Shown here in pieces: positions 1-9,247 of a DNA stretch of 64,000 nt. The position numbers and the translations under genes were made by a program. A model generated the notes under the pieces. It was not told where the DNA came from and ran no database searches. It saw nothing but the letters and a program-made list of their open reading frames with translations. The stretch comes from Physcomitrium patens (Eukaryota; Streptophyta; Bryopsida; Funariales; Funariaceae), in assembly GCF_000002425.4 (NCBI RefSeq), contig NC_037262.1, forward strand, positions 2,858,080 to 2,922,079, in the 5' to 3' direction. The first letter of the stretch is position 1. The number at the start of each line of letters is the position of its first letter.

Positions 1-246
1 GCCATCAAACTTCTTGAGTAGGGCAATTCTAGGTTTTCTAACACTGGAAGGGCATTCCACTATAAGAGAAGGGAGACGATTTGGTGCAAATGTTGAAGCA
101 ACTCCAATCATTTCTATATCTTCACTTCTTGCAAATCTTGTTGCTCCTTGTAGTGGTAAATTAAATTGATGCGTTGCAAGCATTAACTCCCTAAATTGTT
201 CTTGCATTTGTACCATTGCATTCTTCATTTCAGCAAGTTTTGTCAT
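1..246 (-). CDS. Gag N-terminus of family X gypsy element X1 (partial)
   Basis: An 82-codon open frame starts at the ATG complementary to 244-246 and runs off the left window edge with no stop. It begins MTKLAEMKN, followed by a glutamine-rich stretch, and ends in LLKKFDG. The same protein segment is encoded in decayed form at 55105-55350 (X4), where several CAA codons have become TAA. H1 and H2 gag have the comparable segment ending in LPDKFDG. It is therefore the structural protein of a Ty3/gypsy chromovirus. It follows its own leader (247-457) and LTR (458-870) in the right order for a minus-strand element. The lack of stops suggests X1 is better preserved than X2-X4, but only this stub is visible. 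Confidence 0.8.
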   Translation of the reverse strand, partial: MTKLAEMKNAMVQMQEQFRELMLATHQFNLPLQGATRFARSEDIEMIGVASTFAPNRLPSLIVECPSSVRKPRIALLKKFDG

Positions 247-457
247 GATAACACTTAGAGAAAAAAAATGTCTAATATTGCTTAAGAAAAATAGAAGAGA
301 GGACTTGAGAACAAAGAAAATACAAAGGACAATATCAGTTTAGAAGAGGGTAATCCACAACTTCTAATATGCTTATGTCTTATCAAGAGAAAGGGGTTAT
401 CCACTCTTAATCAAGATTAGACAAAGCTCTAATATTGTAAGTGTACTCTTTTCAATC
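247..457 (-). other. 5' leader of X1 with two stem-loops and a PBS-like site
   Basis: Untranslated leader between LTR and gag. Stem TTAGAAG (340-346) pairs with CTTCTAA (361-367) around the 14-nt loop AGGGTAATCCACAA. Stem AAGAG (385-389) pairs with CTCTT (404-408) around the 14-nt loop AAAGGGGTTATCCA. A site resembling the initiator tRNA-Met primer-binding site (minus strand ATATTAGAGC) lies at 423-436, 21 nt from the LTR end. The stem-loops match those in the H1 and H2 leaders. Confidence 0.7.
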
Positions 458-870
458 TGTTAAGGATAAGAACTTGATAAAAATAAATAAACAAGTGAGA
501 CTTTTTTCAAAGAAAAATAAAAAAATAGAAATAACTCAATATGTATATTAAAAAAGAAACTGGAATGGCTATTGCCAAAAGACAAGAAAACTATAGACCC
601 TTGAAATTAGATTAGAAGTAAAAAAAAGAGTTGACAAGAGTGAAAAAGGCTTCACTCTTGCCTTTATATATACTATCTATCTAGGAGCTATGTGGCGACA
701 TTCTATAGGACTTCCAAAAACGTGTTAACTTTGCTCAACATGTATCTTAACTTGCAAGGCATGTTTTTTTTGTGGGCGCCACATAGTAAGCTTCTTCTAC
801 AAGCTATTCTTCTACAAGCTATTATTCATATCACTTAGGTAATAATTACTGTAAATATATGTCCATGACA
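458..870 (-). repeat. 5' LTR of X1
   Basis: On the plus strand it starts TGTTAAGG and ends CATGACA, so it has TG...CA ends. The minus strand aligns with the X4 LTRs at 54318 and 61291, sharing TGTCAT near the start, GGAGCTATGTGGCGACATTC-like text and a TATA box. The TATA box (tatatata, about 664-672) precedes a conserved GGCAAGAGTGAAGCC segment. Its length of 413 bp compares with about 540 bp in X2 and X4. Confidence 0.75.
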
Positions 871-984
871 TTAGATCATGTATTATAATATGTTTGAAGT
901 CATATAAATTTGCAAGTGATTGGTTATTAACATAAAGATTATACAAAAAATATTGACAATTAATATTTAATTATTGAATATATA

Positions 985-1850
985 TTTTTATTGATTGATA
1001 GTGCTATTAATTGGAATATCAAAAAATATGTGATGGTTGTATTTTCTACCACCAAAGTAGAGTATATGGCAATTACTAAAGGAACAAAAGAAATAATTTG
1101 GCTTTATAAATTTGTAACCGGATATAGATAAGATAATTATATAGATAATTAGAACCATGGAAGTTTTTATAATTGGGGTTAGGTTAGTGGATCAGGTAGG
1201 ATCCACCATAGAACATTGTAAAAAGGATTTAGGATAGTTATTTATATGTGGCCTACCATAGAACCTTCTAGAAGAAAGCTTATGGCGGTTATCTAGGTAG
1301 GATCCACTATAGAACTTTCTAGAAAAGATGTTTAAGGCCGTTGTCTAGGTAGAGCCCACTACCTAGGAATATTTTAGAAAGTCTAAGGTGGTGGAACAAG
1401 GTATAAATAGGATTGGTGATGGCTTTTTGGGGCATTTGGTCAGGTATGGCTTCAAACCCTTTCTCTTAGTAAAGTTTGGATTTACATCTTTTTGTTTTGA
1501 TTTATTCTGTTTTGTTTTTGTTTGCTCAGTTTTATCTTTCATGTGTTATTCTGTTTAGTTCCATTCACTTTTATTTTGGTCTATTTTTTCCTATTTTGTG
1601 AGGATGCCTTATGTTGTGGATTGAAAGGATCTTGGATTTTTGAATTGATCTACTCCTATTTCAAATTATTCAAAGATATTGGATTTTCACAAAATGGTTC
1701 TATGACTATTTTCAATAATAATCAAAGTTGTATTTTTCTTTCAAAGAAGCTTATGTTCTATTCTTATACTAAGTATGTTAAAATTTAATATTTCTTTATT
1801 TGTAAGAAGATTAAGAATGACAAGATTGACTTAGTTATTTTATAAGACTT
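985..1850 (+). pseudogene. Ty1/copia RNase H relic, split by a solo LTR
   Basis: At 1000-1112 the plus strand reads like copia RNase H: a W near INWNIKK, then FSTTKVEYMA and TKEIIWL. After the insertion at 1113-1663 it resumes with KLFKDIGFSQ, NNNQSCIFLSK (normally DNQSAI.LSK), a K-Y-V-K-I block and DKIDLV. These are the two halves of the conserved C-terminal region of Pol in copia elements. Removing 1113-1663 and one TSD copy brings the halves back into one frame. Stops follow the second half, and no copia LTR was identified nearby. The fragment is non-functional. Confidence 0.75.
1113..1663 (+). mobile_element. Solo LTR inserted in copia RNase H
   Basis: Starts TGTAACC and ends TTTCA, flanked by the 4-bp duplication AATT (1109-1112 and 1664-1667). 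The interior has a TATA box (gtataaatag, 1401-1410). Upstream of it are about three imperfect copies of a 65-70 bp unit containing taggtaggatccac, two of which carry TTCTAGAA (1266-1273, 1317-1324). It has no coding capacity. Boundaries rest on the TSD and on restoration of the copia frame. Family unknown; the TATA box suggests plus orientation. Confidence 0.65.
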
Positions 1851-2538
1851 AAGACATAATTGTGCATATTTTGACTACAGGTGTAATTCCTAAAAAATAT
1901 TATGAAGTCAAAGAAATGATGAAAATCATCAAAATGGATTAATTTAATATGTCATGAAGTGGAAGTATTAAAATAATGTTTAGATTTATATATAAATTTT
2001 ATTAGATATTATGAATTTGACTAATATATAGATAGTTGGTACTAGATTACTACTAATTTATAACTTGTAGCTGCTATAAGTTGGTGGTACTACTATATAT
2101 TCATAAATAGTCTAATAAGATAATTATTCTTAAATAAAATAGACCTTGGTGATAAAAAATTATTAGTAATTTTTTATTAAAATATAATTATTATTAGAAT
2201 ATAGACTTATGTTATAAAAGTCTAAAGTCAAGTTTTACTTTATGTCTTTAGTTTTTTTCAATCATCTTTAGTTAAGTAATTAATTCGTTTTGTATTTGCA
2301 ATAATAAGCTTTTATCTTAGCAATATTCTTCTTCATATTTTCTTATATTTGAATGTTATAAATATTTATCTTGTATTGTACATATATGATAAAAATTCAA
2401 AAACATTACAAAATCATTATACTTAAAAATAATAAATAAAAATTAAAAAATTACATATAAAAATAAAATCATTAATTAAACTTAATTTTTTATTTTTTTA
2501 ATATTTATAATTTTTTATATATGAGTATTTATATTTGA

Positions 2539-2541
<3 letters not shown>

Positions 2542-2612
<71 letters not shown>
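2542..2612. repeat. Compound (TA)n(GA)n microsatellite
   Basis: About 35 bp of AT dinucleotides run directly into about 35 bp of GA dinucleotides. Similar short compound tracts occur near 6437-6460 and 37470-37495. Confidence 0.95.
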
Positions 2613-2616
<4 letters not shown>

Positions 2617-3473
2617 AAATACTATTGCTATTGCAATTAAAACTTTAATTTATTTTTAATAAAATTTAATTTAATTTCTACATAATTTGAAATATATAAA
2701 TATAATAAATAATTTTTTTTTGCCACGTGAATTTTATAGGAATATTTTATTTTTGAAATATTAAGATGAAAGATGAATGGGTTTTAAGATATTTGTTGCT
2801 AGAATACTGGTTGCTAGTAATTATGTTTTTTGATATTTTTTTGCAATACTAAAAAAATTTGATTTGTTTCACAAATATGTGTAATTCTTTAAACAATAAA
2901 ATGGATAAGAAATAATACAAAATCGTTTTGAATTATTACCTTAATAATTAAAAAAATTCAATAAATCATATTTACCATGTCAAACCATATAACTATGTCA
3001 TGAACTATTGATAGATATCGTATTAAAAAATTTAAATAAATATCCAGTCACATTAAATAATGATTTTGAGATATGTTTTTATATATTTTACATAATTTTT
3101 TTTTGTACATGATACTTTTTAAGAAATTTTACAAGCTTAATTTTTTTATTTGAAGAAAATATTCCAAATCATATTGTATTCTACTACAAATTTGTAAAAA
3201 TACAAGTTCTTTCAAACGATTTTTATATCAATAATGCTAAAAACACATTATATAATTGGTAAGGTTGAATGTGAATAAATTTTATTCAATCATATTTTAC
3301 ACGGATAAAATATGTATCCTTTACAAACAAATTTAAATGTATATATTGTTATTTTTACTTTATAACTATATTTATGAATACTTTATTATGTCTTAGGATT
3401 TGAAATCATTAAAATTTATACAATTCCTACTTTTCTAGAATTGGAATTAATATAAATATTTCAACCATCAAAT

Positions 3474-3475
<2 letters not shown>

Positions 3476-3511
<36 letters not shown>
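3476..3511. repeat. (TA)n microsatellite
   Basis: Pure AT dinucleotide tract of about 36 bp. Confidence 0.95.
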
Positions 3512-3512
<1 letters not shown>

Positions 3513-4396
3513 CATGTATTTAATCCCTTGTCTCTTATAGTTAATTATATGCACACCAAGACGGAAATAACTTGAATTTTATATAATCTTTTTTATTACA
3601 TAAAGACTTATATTTATTTAATTAAATTACGATTTTATGTCATAAAAATCTACTATTCACACAAAAAGTTACAACCATAACCAATGTTTTCTCTTTATAA
3701 TACATAAAGTATGTTTAAATATTTTGAAAAATACAAATAAAACTTCTGAAGTTGCATAAGATAAAAATCTACAAAATTATTATTATCTGAAAAACTTTGT
3801 GATTATATTCAATATATATTAAAGAAAGAGAGTGACATAGTATAAACTATATAATAAATAAAAATAAAAGGTACAAGGTGAAAAAATCTATAATTTAGTT
3901 GTAAGTTATTATATGTATATAAGTAATTTATGAAGATAAAATTTAAAAAATTATCATAAACTTATAATAGAATTGGTTGCATAAATATCTTATAATTTTG
4001 TCTAATAACTATACATTAAAAATATTATTGGAATTAATTAATACACCTAAAGATATATAATTCTTACTTTATTTTATCCTCAAATGAAAATAAATAATAC
4101 GAAATATATTTTATAATGACATTTGTTAGAAAAATATATAAGAATTTAATTAATTAATATCTTATAACTTTTTTTGTTAATATTTTTTAATAATAATAAA
4201 AAAATTAATTATGTAGAAATTATTATTTTAAAATAAATGTGTTAAAGAATATAATTGGTGTGGTTTATTTTATTTTATTTTTATTTTTTTCTTTCTTTTT
4301 TTCACAATGTCTACTCAATGCTATGAATAAAAAAATAAATAAAAAATAAAAAAGAGTAAGCATGTTTACATGTTTTAAATTATTTTTTAAAAAATA

Positions 4397-4399
<3 letters not shown>

Positions 4400-4446
<47 letters not shown>

Positions 4447-4447
4447 A
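4400..4447. repeat. (TA)n(GT)n microsatellite
   Basis: About 40 bp of AT dinucleotides ending in gtgtgt. Confidence 0.95.
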
Positions 4448-4632
4448 TTATTTATTAATTTATTTAATTATAAAAAAATAATTATAGGTATTTATAATTA
4501 TAAGTATATTAGTCTTTATGTTGCCTCATAAGATTATTATTTCTAAGTCAAATATTTATTGATAGTAGGTTGTTTGTTATAGCATCTATTTGTAATATTT
4601 TAGATAATTTATACACTTTTGAAATTTTAATA

Positions 4633-4637
<5 letters not shown>

Positions 4638-4703
<66 letters not shown>
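4638..4703. repeat. Long (TA)n microsatellite
   Basis: About 66 bp of uninterrupted TA dinucleotides, the longest such tract in the window. Confidence 0.95.
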
Positions 4704-4705
<2 letters not shown>

Positions 4706-5802
4706 TTATTAACAAAACATGCTTCACCTTTCTTGTTATTACTTTTGTACTATCTATTAAATATTTTATCGTTTCTATTTTAAATTTATTAATTTATATT
4801 AATTTTTTATATTTTATTTTTAGAATACTTACTTTTATAGTATGTAAATACTAAAATATGTAATATTATAATTTTATAATATTTTTTTTTTTATTATATT
4901 TGACATCATTATAAACACATTGACTATGGATTAAATTTGTAACATGTATATTTCATTTAAATATATAATATATAAAATTATGTCTTATAAATTTTATATT
5001 AACTTTTTAAATAATTATAGGAAAATTTCTACAATATATATATATAATAATTCAATTTAATTTATTATGATCTAAATTGATATTATAATGTTAATAATAA
5101 AATTACATATGAATCTATTTATAGAAATATAATTTATTTAATTTTTCATAAATTTAATTATTTGTATAAAATATAATTTTATAATTTTATAATTTTAAAA
5201 TAAATAAATATTTTTAAATTATATTTTAATTATTCTATTGTATAACTACTACCACTATTTAATTTAACATAAGTATCAATATATACATCACATATTAACA
5301 TAGTAAATGTCTATATATATCACATCTAAACTATCATGCATCTATTTATGTGTTGATTTACCCATCTATGTATTTGTTTATTTGGCAACTATTTAAAGAT
5401 AACAATTGTTCTAATCTCTTTTATGATCATGCTTAGCATACACAATTGATTTACCATTGGCAATGGTTGTTGTCACTCAAAATCTCCTATGACAAGGAAT
5501 TATAATTACAAAAATTGTTGTTGGATAGTTGTATGTTCCAAGGATTAAAAGCTAATATAACATCTTCTTTTTTAGAGTCAAATGTGCTACAATTAAGCCG
5601 CAAATCTTATAACAACACACATTCATGCATTGACATCTCATATAACTTCAAAAAATGGCATAAGCAATATGTTAAATAAATTTGTACATATATATTTTTA
5701 TTTTCAATTTGTGGTTCTTTTTATATAAAAAAATCTAAAATTTAAAAAAATTAATAATATAAAAATTGAAATGATAATTTTAATTTTAAGATTATAACAT
5801 TG

Positions 5803-5807
<5 letters not shown>

Positions 5808-5835
<28 letters not shown>
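5808..5835. repeat. (TA)n microsatellite
   Basis: AT dinucleotide tract of about 28 bp. Confidence 0.9.
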
Positions 5836-5837
<2 letters not shown>

Positions 5838-6949
5838 CTTATTAGGTATTTTTAGATGTAATTTTTTTAAAATACACATTGCAATTAAAAAATTCTTATG
5901 AAGTATTGATGAGGTAATCCAAAGAATTTAATTTAATGGTATTTTAAGATTAAATAATAAAATTTTATAAAAAAAGAAAAAAATCTTGTATCTGTATTTT
6001 ATTTAATTAATTATTCTTTATTTTTTAAATATATATATACACATATATATAATACTTGTAGTTTAATTGTCTTTTGGCTTTGAAGCATGTTTACAATAAT
6101 ATTACTTCAAAACCCAAATAAATTAGAAAATATAAATCAATAAATTGAATAAAGTGATAATTTATTTTTTTTTGTAATAATTATTATTTTGCTACAGCAG
6201 TTGTCTAAAAGACTTGTAGAATGGTTCCTCAAAAAATAGATGAAAATGAAAGTTGAGATACACATATAGTTACTTTACATAATTTAAAATCATAACAAGT
6301 AATATTATCAGATTTACTAATAACATATATATTCATCCATAAATATGTTCATCTAAACTGTATTATCTCTTATTACACCTCAATTACTTACCTTAACATG
6401 ATATTTTTAAGCAGACAAGAGAGCTTAATGCCAATATATATATAGAGAGAGAGAGGGAGAAATAAAGACAAAAACTTACATACATATATTAGTTTTTATA
6501 ATGTTATTGTTTTTACTTATGTATGATTTCCAGAAATCAAATATTATGTTGAAATTATATATAATTATCTAACTACATCATAACACAAAATTAGACAAGC
6601 ACAATAAAAACACTATTCAACACAAGTTAAGCATGAACAAGAAATCATATGTACCCTTCAACAAACTAACACATAACAAAAGAAAAATGTAAAAACCTGA
6701 TGTTGTACTACAATGACAACACTCATACAATTCAACAAAACGGTAATGACTAAATTGATACCTCTACACTAACCCTGAAACAATACAACATAGCATGTAG
6801 CCATCGTATATTTCTCCCTATAACCAAAATAAAATTATCACGCCACAAACAATCTTTCACAAACAAACCCTTTCTAGATCCATTTCAAAACATCAAAGAA
6901 AAAAGAAACACTCACACAGACACACACAGACACACACTGGTAATCCACC

Positions 6950-8416
6950 ATCAGGCTATGTATCCAAACCATTGCATAGCATCAATTTCGTCACAAGTTG
7001 AAAATCCTAATGCCAAAGCACTCACTCACTCACACGATTCTAGGGTTTTTCTCACGAGCAAGGGGTTTTCCCCACTGCACCCTTCTCCCAAACCTTCCAG
7101 GCTCGTCCTCTCCTGCTGGTTCTGCTTCTTCGGCCTGCTTCCGATTGTGTCGCCGTTGTCGTCGTCGTGATGGTATTCAGCGGCAGAAGGAGTTGAGGAG
7201 GAGGGCGGGCTGGAAGGAATCGAGAGAGCAATTTGCGGAGGAGAGTAGGTGCTTGTGGAAGTGGTGGAAGTGGTGGGAGTGGTGGTGATGGCGTGTGCAT
7301 CGAGAGGCCAGAGGAGGAGGAGGAGTAAGGAGGAGGCCCACTGACCCCATGAGCTCGAAGCGGCGCCGGAGGGAAACAGGGGGACAGCGACATCAGACTG
7401 ACATCTATTTAAACCCCCCCGCGCCCGCTACCGCCATTGCCTATTCTTAGCTCGATCGCTAGCTCACACACCGTGACGCTTGCTCGCTTGCATGCGCTTG
7501 CGTTGTCGCCTGCTGCCTCTCCTTTTTTGGCCTTCCTCCATTTCCCTCGGAGGGATTTGGGTGTACCTGCCACTCAATTCCTGGTTATCTGGATCTTTCC
7601 GGCTCGCTGACAAAGCGTGAAGGAGGACCTTGTCAGGCGTTGCGCTTGCCTGTCCAGCCCGCTGCCGTTTGGCGTCCTTGTGGCGAGGCTTTTGTGAGCG
7701 ATACAGCTGCTGATCAGGCGGAGGAGGTTGTTTAGAGTGGCTGTTTTGCCGGTGCGATGCTTTCATGGTGAGGGAGGAGCATGGTGGATTGAATTGAGAT
7801 GGTCGTGCTGGGGCGAACTGTGTGACAAGGTGCAGCAAATGAGAGGTGAGAGTGGTAGGATTTTGATGGGGTTGTGGTAGCGACGTGGTCATTGGGGTGG
7901 ATCGTGGATTGTAGCATTGTTCAATCGAGGACCTCTTTCGGTTCTCAGTGTTCACGCATCTGGTTTCGATGATCGGAATCGGTTTGCGCTGTGGCTGTAG
8001 AGGGGTTAAAGAGGGTGATTTGTAGTGTGTGCCTGAAATTTAATACAATTCCTTACGAGCACATGAGTCGAGGGAATTAAGTTGGACGACGAGAAAGTTG
8101 TTGGAGACGCCAGAAGGTAGACTTCATCACTTGAGATGCAGGAACTAAAGAACCAGAATTTTGGTTCTCAATCATTCGCAAGTCAATTGTGATTTTATTT
8201 TACTTTATTTTATTTTTTCTTGTTTCTTTTTTCGTGCTGGCTGCTTGCGGGTTTTGTTGACTGTTAAGTGTACCTTGTTTGAGTGTGAGTGTCAAACACG
8301 TATGTAAATCAGAGGTGCTCTCGTTTTTAACAGTTGTGAAGCCTAATATTAGGGTTTTTGATTTTGTGATAATGTTGTGCTTGCATAGAGCACAGTTAGC
8401 GTAGCACCTCAAAACA
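6950..8416. other. GC-richer upstream region of the 8417 gene
   Basis: Base composition changes sharply from the AT-rich flank. The stretch 7090-7400 is rich in CTCC and GGAGG triplet-like repeats, giving Ser/Pro- or Arg/Trp-rich reading frames on both strands that look like composition effects. Plant telo-box-like words occur on the plus strand (tctagggttttt near 7040, attagggttttt near 8349), as is common in leaders of plant housekeeping genes. A minus-strand 163-codon frame at 7464-7955 has no recognisable domain. I read this as promoter and 5' UTR of the downstream gene, possibly with a second unrecognised transcript. Confidence 0.45.
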
Positions 8417-9247
8417 ATGGACTCTCTGGGGGCTGGAGTTGGGGAATTCCGAGCTGAGAATCACAGCGAGGATATCGCTTCGATTCTTACCGCAGCCCGG
8501 CGAAACTTGAATGAAGGAAATCCGGTGGCTGCCTTACATGCTGTAAGTCGAGCAGTGGAATTCGGAATTGATTTGAATGGAAGTTAGAGCATCTTAAGTT
8601 GTGTAGATGCTATCTAGGCCATGCTAATTTTAGTGTTGATCTCATTGTTATGATTTGTCGACTATCGTTAGGCCAGTGTAGGCAGGGCTGGATTGACTAC
8701 AAATATCAAAATCCTTTCTCATTGATGCAGTTCGCGATTTGCAACAATTTCGTCACCGAGCTTTTTCAGAATGTGTTTTGGATATTTACCACGCTTAGAT
8801 ATTCTAGTTTTTGTTTTGAGTTCTCATCTGTATAATCATGTTAAATGTCAGGTAGTTGCAGCCCTGCGCAGCATGGGAGGGGAGGAAGCAGTTACTTTAG
8901 CATTAAGAAGGGCTCGAGAAGTATACGAGAATGGCACGAGGACAAACGAAGCTACTGACGAAATTACAGTATTATTTGCCCAATGTGCCATTTCCACGCT
9001 TCCTCTAAGCATTCCAGACGTATCAGAGCCAATGTCAGTAGAAACAGGGTTACAAGGAGGTACGACGGACAACAGTCACAATGGCGTTCGAACCTCCATA
9101 CTGGCGGAGACTGGCAGGGAACAGGTGGTTTATGATGCTTCGGTTGACGGGAGTAGCTTCTTGTGTCAACAATGTGGTGGAGTTGTCAGCAATGGACGAA
9201 GAGATGAGCATTTCGCTTATTGGTGTTCTGTAGCTCTTCGAAATTGA
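8417..9247 (+). CDS. Conserved plant protein with C-terminal C2HC zinc motif (two exons)
   Basis: Exon 1 is 8417-8542 (42 codons from MDSLGAGVG). The intron is 8543-8851 (GTAAGT...TGTCAG, phase 0). Exon 2 is 8852-9247 (131 codons and a TGA stop). The 173-residue product has an N-terminal helical segment with NEGNPVAALHA across the junction into VVAALRSMGGEEAV. It then has an acidic helix (FAQCAIS), a polar linker, an ILAETGR block, and ends in SFLCQQCGG...RRDEHFAYWC. The last segment has C-x2-C and H-x4-C spacing that could bind zinc. I recall a small uncharacterised plant family with this layout (NPxxALxAVV, GGEEAV, QCGG, DEHxAYWC); its function is unknown to me. The start is the first in-frame ATG after a leader. 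Base composition is clearly above the flanks. It is the best-supported cellular gene here. Confidence 0.85.
8543..8851 (+). other. Intron of the zinc-motif gene
   Basis: GTAAGT donor after codon 42 and TGTCAG acceptor. It is T-rich and has in-frame stops. Splicing joins ALHA to VVAALRS without a frame change. Confidence 0.85.

Larger units (their letters stand above)
1864..6940. other. AT-rich intergenic region without recognisable genes
   Basis: About 5 kb of very AT-rich sequence with stops in all frames and no protein similarity I can recognise. It holds several (TA)n tracts, listed separately. No RNA gene or LTR pair was found. Confidence 0.7.

Noticed and set aside
7052..7393. Minus-strand 113-codon Ser/Pro-rich frame
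   Set aside because: Low-complexity triplet repeats open frames on both strands; no domain or gene continuation.
7464..7955. Minus-strand 163-codon frame in the gene island
   Set aside because: No recognisable domain and overlapped by other open frames; more likely promoter or leader sequence of the 8417 gene.
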